From Thalassia testudinum (lineage: Eukaryota > Streptophyta > Magnoliopsida > Alismatales > Hydrocharitaceae): a DNA stretch of 64,000 bases. The notes beneath the pieces are model-generated. The model was given only the letters and a program-made list of their open reading frames with translations. It had not been told where the DNA came from and ran no database searches. The stretch is taken from NCBI GenBank assembly GCA_037157565.1, contig JAZHRO010000002.1, positions 73,582,001-73,646,000 of the forward strand, written 5' to 3'. Of the stretch, positions 1-11,459 are shown piece by piece (the first letter of the stretch is position 1; every line of letters begins with the position of its first letter). The position numbers and the translations under genes are program-made.

Positions 1-149
1 ATTCCCGTACACTAAGTGACAAGAAAAATTTGATTTTCATGCCTCCCTGACTTCAACACTTGGACTCATGTCCGTTTCTTCATTTAAAATCGACGTTGCG
101 AACACAAATTATAACAATCCTTTTAAACAAACACATCCGTAGCACGTCA
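1..149 (+). repeat. 3' end of an LTR related to element C, cut by window start
   Basis: Positions about 30..149 match, base by base with scattered changes, the reverse complement of the first ~115 bp of the LTRs at 42204 and 51934. The shared landmarks are a CCTCCCTG block, an AAAATCGACGTT block, a TTTTAAACAAACAC block and the terminal CACGTCA. The LTR therefore reads on the plus strand and ends with CA at 149. No tRNA-Asp primer site follows it, so it is a 3' LTR or a solo LTR rather than a 5' LTR. The rest lies outside the window. Confidence 0.75.
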
Positions 150-349
150 GGTAGAAGAAACTCTTTATCATGTACACAGTGGAAGAACCTGAAAGGACTT
201 TAAAAAACTCAGGAAACCTACAAAAAAGGTAATAAAATAAAACATAATTTTAATAAGAAAATATGAGCTTTAAGAAGAAAATGATACATTTAAAGAACAA
301 ATAAATGAAACTTATAACTAAAAAATTAAAATATAATTTTATTTGTAGG

Positions 350-3330
350 TTAAGGATTAATACTCTTGTAAATTATCTTATATATCAATGTCAGTTGTAC
401 AAGGGACAACTTCATTTTGTGGGTTTTTCTATTATGCTTCAGATTCAACATTTCGATTGAGATCCTTTCCTGCATTGTATTGTTCACGCGGTAGAGCTCT
501 AATGGGTATTTATCCACCCATTCTGTTATTATCAGGCACATAGAATACTTGTACTATCTGACAAGCTAATATGAATGGTCTTGAAGACTGAAGAATTCGA
601 TGGTTCTTACTTAAATTCAACAAACCGTGTTTCTTATCCACTTTGAATCCAACGCCTTCTTCGAAAATATCAAACCAATCACACTTGTATAGAACCACCT
701 TACAGCCAAACCCAAAATCATTTTCACAATCTCTTCAATTTAACCATATTACCCATCACAACCAATACTTAGGTCACAACTAACGAGGATTCTAGCCTGT
801 TACGTGGCCTTCGCATTATCAATTGACCTTACTCTGAATCTAAATCCGTTAATTACGTAACCCAAATGATAACGTCCGTATGTCAGGTGTATCAACAATT
901 ACATTAAAATCCTATACCCACCATGGATCCTCCTATTCTTTCAATTTATTTACATGATCCTTAAACCAATCAAGGACTAAATTCACATGTAGATGGATCA
1001 GAGGATTCTTTAAATTCATTGTAAAATTCATCCACTTCTAAAATTTGCTTTAGAATGTACAAGTGAGTCAATCGTTGATCCATTTCCAAGATGGACTTGA
1101 CTTCATGTGGAGGATCAATAGTCGATACATTCAAGTCGATTAAATCGATTGTCTATCTCATTCATGTACATGGTACAGAAGATAATACATTCTTCTAAAA
1201 GATATCCTTCTACAATTGACTCTTCTGGCTTTGCCTTATTCAGGATATAATCTTTCAACTTCTTCAAATATCATTCAGTTAGATATATCCATCTGTACTA
1301 CATGGGTTTAGCAACTCTCACTTCATTTGCAAGATGAAGCGTGACATGAACCATCATATCAAAGAATGCAAGCAAGAAAATCTGCTTCATTTTACAAAGT
1401 GTGATTACAATTTGTTTATCGCAGTACTCCAACAATTTGGGATCAAATATCTTAGAACATATGAATTTAAAATATTGGCTCATCTCTGTAAATGAATAGA
1501 CTACTAAATCAGGCATCACTCCACGTATTACTAGTGGGAATAAGATTTGCATATACATATGAGAATCATAACTTTTTAACCCACAAATCTTCTGTGCTTC
1601 ATTTACGTAACGTGAAAGCTGGGACGAATAAGGTATCATTGTTTTCATATCATTCATTATTTTAACTGTATCATTTGGATTGTCTGTTAAGTTTAATACA
1701 TCTAAACTGTTGTCCATTACATTCATCTCAACATGCATAACATCTAAATTGTACCACACGGTCAAATTCTGCTAATTTGGAAGCTCCATAAAAAATCTAC
1801 TTTTCTTCCTAAATCCTAAATGTCACAAGGAAGTCAAGTCATTTTTTCAAAGACAACCCAAACGTATTTCACTGAGCTGTTCCAATGTCTCCATGATTTT
1901 CACACCAAAAAATCTAATAAAACTTGTACTCAGTTTATTTTTCAGATTCTTCGATGAATACCGACATGCTTTACCATCAAATCGATCTTTGAATTGTGAC
2001 ATTCGTCATTTATGTTCAATGGGCAAAAATCTACGATGCCCTAAGTAACAAAACTTTTTGCTTTCATACAATCTCAAGTGATGAGTATCATCCATACAGA
2101 TTAAACATGCAAATTAACTTTCTCTTTGTACTCCATCCTAATAGATTAACATATGCTGAAAAGTGATTAATTGTCCACAATAATGTTGCATGCAATTGAA
2201 AAAATTCTTTCTTATGTGCGTCATATGTTTGAACACCACTATACCACAGAACTTTTAGTTCATCAATCAACGGTTAGAGATAAACATCTATCACATTTCC
2301 TGGTTACTTGAGACTTGGGATAAGGAGGGTCAATGTTATAAATGCAAATCGCATGCATAGCCAAGAAAGAAGTTATAAGTTAACATGACCACCGGTCATA
2401 TGAAATATGACGGATACATGTTAAATGGATTGAATCCATCACTTGCAAGTCTCAGTCTCACATTCCGTGCCTCCTCTACGAATGATATGTGATTCTTATC
2501 AAATCTATTTCACTCATCAGAATCTATTGGATGACGGATGCATCCATCACTTGATTTATTCTCCTGATGCCATGCCATCAATTTTGTTATTTTACTTGAT
2601 ATGAATAGGCATTGTAACTTAGGGATTAGTGGAAAATAGTGGAGAACCTTCTCCGATTATTTCTTTCCACCTATGTTTGTTGATTTACCTATCTTATATC
2701 TTTCCTCACCACATTTAGGACAATTAGTCAACCCTGAGTACTCATTTTTGTACAGAACACAATCATTTCAACATGCATCAATCTTCTCACATTTTAGTTT
2801 AAGCATGTGCATCTGCTTCTTCGTATCGTACCATGACCTAGAATACCCAACAAGATTTTTCAGGAGCTCTCCAATAAATTGAAGGACCTTAGACATTAAT
2901 TTCACTATGACTGTATTTATCACTTTCATCTGAAACAATTTCAGAATGAATGACAACTTCAACATTAACGTTATTCTAAGAGTAATAAGATTCTCTGCTG
3001 CCTTGACTGCATTGTAAAATTTATTACAATTTTGTAATATCTCATCATCATCATCTGCATCCTCAAGGTCTATTGTTCTCATATCATGTAACATTACATA
3101 CAATCCATCTCCCTGCTTATCATCACTTTGTTCTAAATCGTCAATTCTATCATATTTAACTTCTCTTGTGATTTGCTCACGATGAGATATTTAATTTACA
3201 TAATGTTGTCACCAACCGTTATATATCGCATGCTCGAAAATAGTTCCTCAGCCATGGAAAAATCCATTCAAACAGCGTCTACATGGGTATAAAATCAACT
3301 CAAGAAATTCTCGTCTAAATGTTCCTATCA
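350..3330 (-). pseudogene. TNP2-family CACTA transposase, decayed
   Basis: This is the remnant of the transposase that would cut and paste CACTA elements. Reading the minus strand from right to left, family segments appear in the expected order. There is an acidic stretch then a FYNAVKAAENLI segment (about 3050..2990); a SWYDTKKQMHMLKLKCEKI block followed by NDCVLYKNEYSGLTNCPKCG (about 2850..2690); the FPLIPKLQCLF block (about 2640..2600); ASDGFNPFNMYPS (about 2440..2400); the IDELKVLWYSGVQTYDAHKK core (about 2270..2210); a DSHMYMQILFPLVIRGVMPD segment (about 1570..1510); and a DUF4216-like segment VVLYKCDWFDIF to QVFYVPD (about 700..540). Stops and frameshifts separate nearly all of them, so no transposase can be made. 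Family identification is strong; the exact ends are approximate. Confidence 0.85.
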
Positions 3331-4070
3331 TCATTAAATGCCTACTCTAGAAACGAAATCACTCCATTCTTATATTCGTAGTAATTTGAATTCCTCAAAC
3401 TAATCCATAACTTATCCATGATAAGCTAAATTTCAATGTCAACCACTCAGAAGTTATATTCAAATAAAGAAAATATATGTATTTTAAGAAGATTTTCACT
3501 TGTTAGCCCATCCTTGAGATTTAATCACAATGTTACTTCTTACATGTAATTAGTGTTTAAGAAATTTCGACAGCATTTTTCCGCACTTTTCCAGTATACC
3601 CCTGTGACTAACCTTAATTACATTCTTAATAGCCCCAACTTAAGAGTGCTTTAAGAACATAACTAAGATCAGTTCGTATACCAGAGAAAGGTGAGAAAAT
3701 GCAACCAAAATTTCTCCATACATTAGCTACATGCAAGAAGTAACCCTAAGTTGTGATCAAATCTTTAAGGACCCTCTTTAGCCAAGTACTTCACTGAACT
3801 AAAGACGATCAAGTCTTATGACATGCTATAAAGATAACGCATCGTACATATAAGTGAAGTATACACACACTCCACATTGTCCATATAATATGATCATAAG
3901 TCTCGACGGATAAATATTTTAACACAGTTATATCTCTTTCACCAGTTAGAACTCATATTGTTTGTCATCAAATACATCTAAATTGGTGTAAGTATGTGTA
4001 TCTAAATTTAAAATGATTCTAAATTTAATTAATATATTTTTCCACACCGCAAAACATAAAAATACTAAGT
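3331..4070. other. AT-rich stretch, nothing recognised
   Basis: I see no coding similarity, RNA gene or clear repeat unit here. It lies between the transposase remnant and the telomere-like repeats and is probably non-coding sequence of the same decayed CACTA element. Confidence 0.4.
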
Positions 4071-4515
4071 CCTAAACTGAACAACTAAACCTAAAAGTCC
4101 TAAACTAAACCTAAACTCTAAATTCTATACCCAAAATCCAAAATCATAAAAATAAAACCCTAAATCATAATTCAATAATCAAAATCCTAAATCAAAAATC
4201 AAAATCCGAAATCCTAAATCCAAAACTCAAAACCTATAACCAAAACTAAAAATAAAAAATCATAAACCTAAACTAAAAACAAAAAATGTAAACTTAAACC
4301 CTAAATAGAAAACCCTAAATCTAAAATAAAAATCCTATAACCTAAATCCAGAACTCAAAACCTAATATCAAAATCCAAAAAAAAATCTTAAACCCAACCT
4401 TAAACCTTAAACACAAAACCCTAAAACCTAACCTAAAAACAAATTCACATAATTCTAAACTCTAAACATAAAATCATAAACCCAAAATGTAAAACCTAAT
4501 CATAAACCCTAAACT
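4071..4515. repeat. Degenerate interstitial telomere-like repeats
   Basis: About 450 bp are built from degenerate variants of CCCTAAA, the plant telomere unit (for example CCTAAAT, CCTAAAC, TCATAAA, TCCAAAA). Exact CCCTAAA occurs at several places, including about 4157, 4297, 4310, 4429 and 4506. The unit length drifts around 7 to 8 bp and the strand bias is constant (C-rich on plus). Such arrays arise from break repair or ancient telomere capture; the degeneracy suggests age. A low-complexity A/C-rich tract that only resembles telomere repeats is the alternative. Confidence 0.7.
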
Positions 4516-5056
4516 TATGCCTACACGTAAATCATAAGCCGAAAAATTTTGGTAGAGTTTCCATTATAATATGGGATTTCTCTCAAATCCTACGTACCCA
4601 AAAGCACATCACAACAAATGCAGGCATGTTTGCACAGCAAAAATACACCAGTAAATATGTCATCTTATGTTATTTCCTAGCACTACCATTGCATCTTATG
4701 TAGCCCTACTTGTATTTGTAAATATACACCTGCATGCATTTATAAAGAGGGGAAGAGAGAATAATTGGCCATCCAATCCACTTCTATTATTAACATTTTC
4801 TTTAAGTGTGGCATTACAATTTCACCATTTTTCATTTTTCATTTTTTATTTTCCTATTTCTTTCGTGCGGCTGCAGAGCATGGTGCCTGCACCTCTCCTT
4901 GCCATTCCCCCTACCAGTAACATGGCATGAGGCATGCCCTCCCTCTTTATAACACCTTGCACTCCCTTGCTGCGGGCCGCATCCACCATCAAACCACCCA
5001 CACCCTCAGTCAAACAGTTGGCCAACCTCCTTCCCTCTCTCCCTCCATACATAGTT

Positions 5057-5134
5057 CCTCTTCTCACAAGTTGAGAAGAGGCACATCGTGCGCAGGAAAA
5101 AACTCACAGTGGTCTCAAACCACCACTGTGAGTT
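5057..5134. other. Two adjacent perfect hairpins
   Basis: The first has 10-bp arms CCTCTTCTCA and TGAGAAGAGG (5057..5066, 5072..5081) around a 5-base loop. The second has 13-bp arms AACTCACAGTGGT and ACCACTGTGAGTT (5101..5113, 5122..5134) around an 8-base loop. No T-run follows and no gene is recognised nearby. Confidence 0.7.
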
Positions 5135-5704
5135 CCACCATCGCCTAGCTCTTTCGTGAGCAGGTGGACGTGGTGGCTTCTCATTTTGTTTCATTTTATT
5201 TCGTCTCCTCCGCCATTAGTACAAAGCCTCAAGCTCTCAAGCTCTCAAGCTCCAGCTCACCCACGCATTGCCTGCAGCTCAGCCGGTCACTACGCGCCCG
5301 CCCGCAGACCGCACATGACCTCTTCTCGCGCGAGCAGACGCTCCACAGCACACTGCGCACGCAAAACCTGCTCCAGTCGATCACTAAACCGCGCGCGCAC
5401 TGTAGCACACTATAGCGCACAGTCTGCGTGACACTGTAGCCACCGGCAAGTTTCTCACTTAGCCGATGGCGCGGCACTCTCTCCTCGCCCACACTTGCTC
5501 CAACCGATCACCATATCCCCACCCGCAGCGCTGTGCACTGCACTCCGCGGTGCGCTGCGCCTCATACGCCCGCGCAGCAGAGCGCTGCGCTTCACTTTCC
5601 TGCACATGTGTGCATGCCTCAGCTCCTGCGCCCACACAACCCTATGCATCCAGACATTGGCTCAGCGCGGCAGACAACTTAAACTGCTCCCCCATCCTGC
5701 AGTG

Positions 5705-5793
5705 CACACACACACACTGATACACTCACGAATACACACATATATATATCCACTCACATACTCTCACCCTTACGTAGATTTACATATACATAA

Positions 5794-5822
<29 letters not shown>
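5705..5822. repeat. CA and TA microsatellite tract
   Basis: Alternating CA repeats grade into TA repeats, with short non-repeat interruptions, ending in an uninterrupted TA run at about 5804..5821. Low complexity; the overlapping open frame is an artefact. Confidence 0.8.
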
Positions 5823-5824
<2 letters not shown>

Positions 5825-6939
5825 CTTACCCACATTCCTCTATACACCTCATAAATACCACCCATATTCCCGTGCACTCGCCCCTCCACCGGGCATCATA
5901 TCGCAGGAATATTCGCACCAGTTGCTGATATTCTCTGATATCAGCACAAAGCAAGCACCTTCACCCTCACACACATCCACTCCACACTTCACTCGGCACT
6001 TAGTCTTGTTGGTTGCGTCTTACTAGACGTGGACCAACTTGACATCTGCTACATTCCATTAACATTTCCATCTTCACCCCTATCTATATAACATCTATAT
6101 AACTATACATATTCTATATCTACTATATATACATATGTAAAGATATACTAAGCTAAGTATTTCTTTTCACTGCATTATATTTCAATTTCTTTTCCTTCCT
6201 ACTACCAAAAAAATACTAAATATATATATAATAGAAAAGATAAATCTTGATTTGCAGGCACACAGTCTCGCATGTGACGAGACAAGACTCGTATTTTGGC
6301 ATATAACCAAGGACCTATTTGAGGGTGTGCCTCAAGAACAAGATTATCAAAAAAAAATATAAAAATCAAGAAAACAAAAAACATAATAAGTGCAAGGAAG
6401 AGATTCGTTTTAGAAAAGGCGTAGAAACTTTGCAATTCTCCTAATCCCTGCCTCCCTGAGATCGACCCTGAGCCTAAAAGTGATCAAGCTAAAATCAAGT
6501 AGACCAGGTAAAAAAAATTTTTTGAAACTGGTGTAGACTCGATTTAGGTTAACTCATTACACTCACTTCGACATTAATATCATCATTTTAATAAAGCCTA
6601 TTCGAGTACACATCACGCGGGCACACCCCACATTTCACTTCTACAAATAAAATGTCACATAAGCATTCAAATTAAATGTAAATTTAACTAAACATGTTAA
6701 TGAAACTAAGAGTGGAAACAACTCACAATTAACCACTACATATGTGGGTACACCCACAAATAACAATCAGTAATAATTTAACTAAACCAAATTAACTAAA
6801 TATTTGACCAAACATTCAATATAAACTAATAACATGTTAATTGTTTCAATGTAATGCATCTAAAAACATCTTAATTGTATTCATATATAAAAATCAAACC
6901 TAAGTACTTAATAAAAAAAATAATTAACCCATTTGAGAG

Positions 6940-7200
6940 GAGGAGACAATGGTAGAGGGTGGTGGTGGGAGGAGGATGGGACAGGTGGTGGTGGGAGGAG
7001 GAGGTGCTGGTGGGAGCAGTTGTTGGTTGTGGTGGTCGGCCACACAATAAGGGAGGTGGAAGGGGCACGTGGCAAGGGAGGGGGAGGGTGAGGAGGAGGC
7101 ATGTAGTGAGGACATGATGGAAGGGGGAGGGCAGTAGTGACGAGGAGATAAGGAGGGGGCGAAGGAGGTGGATAACAACTCCTTACTAAGGGTGGGCCAT
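6940..7200. repeat. GGT/GGA-rich low-complexity tract
   Basis: The plus strand is dominated by GGTGG, GGAGG and GGGAGG words over about 250 bp. The opposite strand therefore gives proline- and histidine-rich open frames (up to 119 codons) that show no family resemblance. I read it as a simple-sequence tract. The preceding stretch 6601..6939 is AT-rich with nothing recognised. Confidence 0.6.
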
Positions 7201-7399
7201 TAGAGGACCTCCACAATTGAGCGACCGAGAGCTGGTTCACCATCATCAACGGAGGGGAGGAGTCCACGTCTGCACTGGAGTCGACGAGGGAAGATGAAGA
7301 TCAGGGAATTAAGGAAGGGAGAGGAGTCAGGCATGCACTGAAGGATTTTAGATCGACCATTCTCTACTATTCCATCTAAAATGGTCAACAAATGAATTT

Positions 7400-7664
7400 C
7401 AACGATAACTTTTTAACATCAACGATTTCTGTAAAGGCCTATAGTCATCCGTTTTATGATTATCAATGACTATATTATTATTGTCACCGGTTATAAATCG
7501 ACAAGAATGGTCGCAACCATTCTGCCTTTAGGGGTAGCTGAAAAAGTTAATGATCGGACTTTTGGCAATCATTATATCTTAGAACGGTTGGGAATATTAA
7601 TATTCTCGACAGTAGTGTAACCGTCGAATATGCACCGTCGAGAACAGTACATTTTCTACTAATG
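7400..7664 (-). repeat. Probable CACTA subterminal and terminal repeats
   Basis: The end motif CATTAGTAGAAAATG (minus strand, 7664..7650) resembles the CACTAGTAGAAAA terminus. Inside it are repeated short words typical of subterminal regions: CCGTCGA at about 7621 and 7635, TCGACAGTAG near 7597, and several AACCRTTC and ACCGGTT variants between 7480 and 7600. The sequence after 7664 loses these words. The one-base departure from CACTA would impair mobility. Confidence 0.5.
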
Positions 7665-8194
7665 TACATTCGTTTCAAATTCCGCCTTTGCCATTGACTT
7701 CCTCACCTTATACTCTTTCATTAGGGACCAATATTAAATGTATTTTTACGAGAATATGAAATAATACATATATAAAATTAAGAATTATAAACCCAATCTA
7801 AGATACCAATTGAAAATCAAAAATACACCGAGGGATATACATTTTGCAACACGCAGTATGTGTTGATTTTCGATCGATGTTTCTTTTTTTCATCAATTGA
7901 AAATCAAGATACATCAGGTCATGTATTTTACAACGTGCAGTGAGTTGGTTTTACATTAATCCAAAATCAAGATGCACCAATTAAAAATCTTGTTAAACTT
8001 TTTTTACGATTGACTTTTACACTTTCGTATTAATTAAATTTTACACACCCACATCGACACTTAGATTAAAAATAAGTTACATATTATGTGTTTGCATTAA
8101 TCATGACTATATACTTGAAGACAGCAGATATATTTTATTTTGTTGGAAATTTAATTTAGTTTAAAACAAAAATCACTTATTCATACTTAAATAT
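7665..8194. other. AT-rich intergenic stretch with a diverged direct duplication
   Basis: Two related ~70-bp segments, about 7807..7880 and 7899..7965, share an AATTGAAAATCAA start and a TTTTRCAACRYGCAGT block, so one is a diverged copy of the other. Nothing else is recognised up to the LINE scrap at 8195. Confidence 0.4.
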
Positions 8195-8400
8195 CACCGT
8201 TGTTAGTGGCGAAGGGCAGACTGCTGACGAGAGGAAGATTGCAGGAGTGGGGGGTATGGACGTCAATCCTCCGTGTCCTTTCTGTTACAGCCACGAAGAT
8301 ACTATCCATCATCTCTTCTTTCGATGATGTCCTTTCTTTGGAGGGAGCGTAACGCCGGGACCCATGGGCCGAGAAGCTAGCTGCAAACCTGCCAATGTCT
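8195..8400 (+). pseudogene. LINE zinc-finger (zf-RVT) fragment
   Basis: In shifting plus-strand frames the region reads a LTRGRLQEWGV-like segment, then NPPCPFCYSHEDTIHHLFF and a cysteine-proline pair. This is the CPxC...DTxxHLFFxCP pattern of the zinc-finger domain that follows reverse transcriptase in plant L1-type LINEs. Frame changes show it is dead. It lies on the opposite strand to the LINE at 11460..16050, so it is a separate insertion or fragment. Confidence 0.6.
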
Positions 8401-8913
8401 TGGGGAGAGAGAAAATTGCTGCCTGCTCCTAGTAATTTTCCTCCTTTTGGTTCTGCTGTTTAGGGTGTTCTTGTCCTGCTATACCATGTAAATCTGATTG
8501 TATGGTACGTTGTACCTTTGACTTTTTGGCCAGTGACCACTTCAGTAAAATTACCAATTACTCAGAATATCACGGTTGCAATTTAGTTAAGAAAGAGACA
8601 CGTAAACTTCTGCATAAACTTTCGTTTCTCCAAATCGTTGCAGTTGACAATTAGGAAGAGAACCAAATGTCCGCTGCCGGCAGGCAATCACTTGCTTGCT
8701 GTCACTTTTAGAAACAAATCTAAGCCAAACAAAGTAATCCATGAATAAGAGATGCATGAATTCAAATACGCATCAACTGTTTACCTATCACAGTGCAAAC
8801 AGTTCCCCATTAGGATAATTGCCAACAGAAGTAATATTAACTTCACTGCACTATATTTATTTTGCACTTTGATGATTCATCCAGCAAAGAGACACATCGG
8901 GTTACTTCATGCT
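8401..8913. other. Downstream flank of the RNase gene
   Basis: AT-rich sequence between the LINE scrap and the stop codon of the RNase T2 pseudogene, without recognised genes or RNAs. The first part may continue the LINE fragment. It should hold the 3' untranslated region of the RNase gene, but I cannot place a poly(A) signal with confidence. Confidence 0.3.
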
Positions 8914-10860
8914 TCAAAATATGGGAAATTCGACGTCCTCAGAGCATCGGCCCCTCGGAAGGAGAGGGCAGTCGATGAACCTCGTTGCGTTGTTATCCAT
9001 GCACAGATATATCTGGTACAGTTGGCTGTTCCCGGACTCGTCCACGTTTCACTCTATCCCCACACTTACACCAAGTCCTTGCCTTAGAGCCCCAGTGATG
9101 CTGCTCACGCTATAATATCGACCATCTGGTTCGATTCCTGTTACATGTACATTAAATTAAATAATTAAATATTAATTACCGTAACCATGATTGCAAGCCA
9201 TGTCCTGAATCAATAATGCTCGGTATCTAGTAGGAGAAATTACTGAGTAAGGAGCACATTACGTGGGATAATCAATTTTCTACTTTTTTTAAGTATCTGA
9301 CACTAAAAGCGTATATAAGAAATTAATTGGCGTGCACAGTCAGAAATATACGAGAAATCCTTGAATCTCTTTATTTAGGGGACTTGCTTGTGGTTGTACA
9401 AAATCAAAGGGCTATTTGTTAAATCGGAAGAGACAGGGTTTAACTTGGTCCTTCCACCAACCATCTGGGCATTAGACCAAGCTAAGTCGGCATGTACTAG
9501 GTTTAGAAATTTGGTTGGCTTACGCAACAGATAATCGACAAAGTATAGCTGAACAATCCAAACTTTCAAAACATGCATGAATTTTGTGATGTGATATCTC
9601 GAGTCCTGTTTGTATTAAAAGTGGATAGATTCTGGTTACCTGCGTCCTGTAGGAATTGGAAGACATTGGCTTCTTTCTTGAGGGCGACTGCGGTCTAGAA
9701 GTAGTGGTGCTGATTGAGAACGGACTCGGAGCAGGTACCATGTTTGTTCCATTCGTGGGCCCAGAATTTCGAGCCATCTCCACTCGGGCACGCCAGACTT
9801 GGCCACTCCTCTTCCATGCTTTGCCTCAGGTCCCTAATCTGCATTGCAAAATTAGGAGCTTTTTATTTTTAGAATAATTTAAGAATAGCGGTTCATCCAT
9901 ATATATATATATATTGAATTAGGGGATTCACGACAATAAAGTCCGCGTAGAACACGAGCAGCATACCTAATTACCTATATGTATTTGTGAAGTACGAACA
10001 AGAGTACTTACTGTATTGGCAGACCCTAATTAACCTATACAATTATATAACGTGTTAGCAATATGTATGACGACGATGATTTAAGGAAGGTGGTCACTTT
10101 AGAGTACTAAATATATATGTGTGCAAATATATTTCCAATCTTAGGCTTCTTCAAGGGGATATTGTAAGGTGGTTGCCCAGGCTTTTGCGCTGATTTGGTA
10201 CCAGACCCTAATAAGGTATGACATAACGGGGTCTTCCAGCTAGATGGTATATATCTTCCTGGAAATGTGGATGAACCCTATGTATTTAGACAGCAAAGAT
10301 ATCTCTATATAGCTACATCTATACCCATGTAAAGGAGGAGACACGTAACAGGAAAGATTTGTATACAACTAAACTTGTAATGGCATTCCGATTTCATCAT
10401 AAATATTATTGATGCTTTGATATTCGAGTACTCAAATGCCATTGCAGGAAACGGATAGGTCACCTGAGAGGCATCGAAAGGGCTATCCGGATGGCAGTTG
10501 GAAGGGTACGAGCCATCGTCTTGGTTTGGCCAGAGACCATGGATGCCGAAATCGGCGGCGGGTTTGCCCGTCGTGGGGTAGCAACAACTTGATGTTGTAT
10601 CACAATACGATCCTGGCCACTGGAGCACTCACAATTGAAAAACATAAATTAATAAGCCTCTTCTAATTTTTATTCATATATACGCGCAGTCTGTATAAAT
10701 TAATACACACGTACACGTACGTGAACAATCGTGTTGGGGTTACCTGCAGGACAAAGTAGAAGAAATCGAAGTCTTGGGCAGAAATGGGTTGGGGATGGGA
10801 AGAGAGAAGGACGAGTGCAATCACAAGAATGGGAAGAGGGAGATTGTGGTGGATGACCAT
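8914..10860 (-). pseudogene. S-like ribonuclease T2, four exons, two internal stops
   Basis: RNase T2 enzymes are secreted or vacuolar endoribonucleases that cut single-stranded RNA via 2',3'-cyclic phosphates; class I S-like members act in phosphate recycling, senescence and defence. Exons by eye: 10744..10860, 10464..10619, 9640..9838, 8914..9137; all three introns (124, 625, 502 bp) have GT..AG ends. The frame would be 231 residues, the usual plant length. Residues 1-28 form a signal peptide (hydrophobic ILVIALVLL, cleavage near ISA/QDF). Both active-site motifs are present: FGIHGLWPN (His66) and HEWNKHGTC (His119, Lys123, His124). Two stops interrupt it: TAG at 9695..9697 (codon 139) where relatives usually carry a polar residue, and TGA at 9049..9051 where relatives have the conserved Cys of an IECN motif. 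The family call is very strong; calling it a pseudogene assumes no sequencing error. Confidence 0.88.
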
Positions 10861-10910
10861 TGCTCCTCTTCCTCAAGTCAACCTTTGGCACCCTCACCGC
10901 GAGGGGAATC

Positions 10911-10920
10911 CTTTAAATAC
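10911..10920 (-). promoter_or_regulatory. TATA-like box of the RNase T2 gene
   Basis: On the minus strand GTATTTAAAG lies 51 to 60 bp upstream of the RNase start codon (10858..10860), a plausible TATA box for a short 5' leader. Position fits; no other promoter element was identified. Confidence 0.4.
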
Positions 10921-11459
10921 GATTTTGACAGCTATGGGATTAACATTAATGGCCAATGGAGGAGGGATGTGAACTGGCAGGTTCCATGCTTTGATAGCGG
11001 ACTGTCATTTCCCACGAAACGGCCATGAGAAGCCTTCGGATTCTCTCCACGAGGAATTGATGGCAATCGTTCGTGCGTGGAACGTCGCGGCTGTTGTTCT
11101 CCGTTCCTTCCCGACCACGAGATTGCACTTTCCTTGAGATCGAAACAAAAGATTTGCGATATTGATTGGAAATTTAACGTATATTTGATGTTACCCCCCA
11201 TTTTAAGTATCTACGACATATAGTTGTCGAAGTCGATCGCATGCCTATTTTGCATCTATCCAAATAAAAAAGTGACTGTCGTCTATTTCTCTCTTTCAAA
11301 ACCATGTTTTATTCAGGGTTTTGTGCAAAGGTTAATGGTAACTTTTCTACTCATATTTAGAAAGTGTTCATCTTTTTTTAAGAGAAATTTAAGATGGAGG
11401 ATTTGTTTACCGTTATCCTCCTCTAACCATTAAGCTTGGGAACTTTGCTCTCAAAGGAC
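10921..11459. other. Upstream flank of the RNase gene
   Basis: Holds the presumed promoter region of the RNase gene. Several short open frames on both strands show no recognisable domain. No repeat unit or RNA gene is visible. Confidence 0.3.

Larger units (their letters stand above)
4560..6600 (+). repeat. GC-rich LTR-like block, boundaries not found
   Basis: A plus-strand TATA-like TTTATAAC near 4945 is followed by about 700 bp of GC-rich sequence with ACTGTAGC motifs (5260..5720), then AT-rich sequence. Near 6450..6475 lies CTGCCTCCCTGAGATCGACC. The complementary GTCGATC..CAGGGAGG motif sits about 90 to 125 bp from the LTR edge in elements B and C and in the solo LTR at 19759. This layout resembles a plus-strand LTR ending near 6560..6600. 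I could not find convincing TG and CA ends or a target duplication. Several open frames of 60 to 119 codons here are low-complexity and look non-coding. Confidence 0.35.
350..7664 (-). mobile_element. Decayed CACTA (En/Spm) DNA transposon, probable extent
   Basis: A TNP2-type transposase remnant on the minus strand (350..3330) and a CACTA-like terminus at 7650..7664 suggest one element whose 5' end is at 7664. The terminus, read on the minus strand, is CATTAGTAGAAAATG; the usual end of this superfamily starts CACTAGTAGAAAA, so there is one mismatch in the CACTA core. The distance from terminus to transposase (about 4.3 kb) is large and includes a GC-rich LTR-like block and telomere-like repeats that may be later insertions. 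The other terminus is not seen. That both parts belong to one copy is inference. Confidence 0.45.

Noticed and set aside
4667..5854. Overlapping open frames of 60 to 119 codons
   Set aside because: Ser/His/Pro-rich, low-complexity, ending in CA/TA repeats; no domain, and better explained as an LTR-like GC-rich region.
6908..7267. 119-codon proline-rich minus-strand frame
   Set aside because: Arises from a GGT/GGA simple-sequence tract; all three frames give similar low-complexity peptides.
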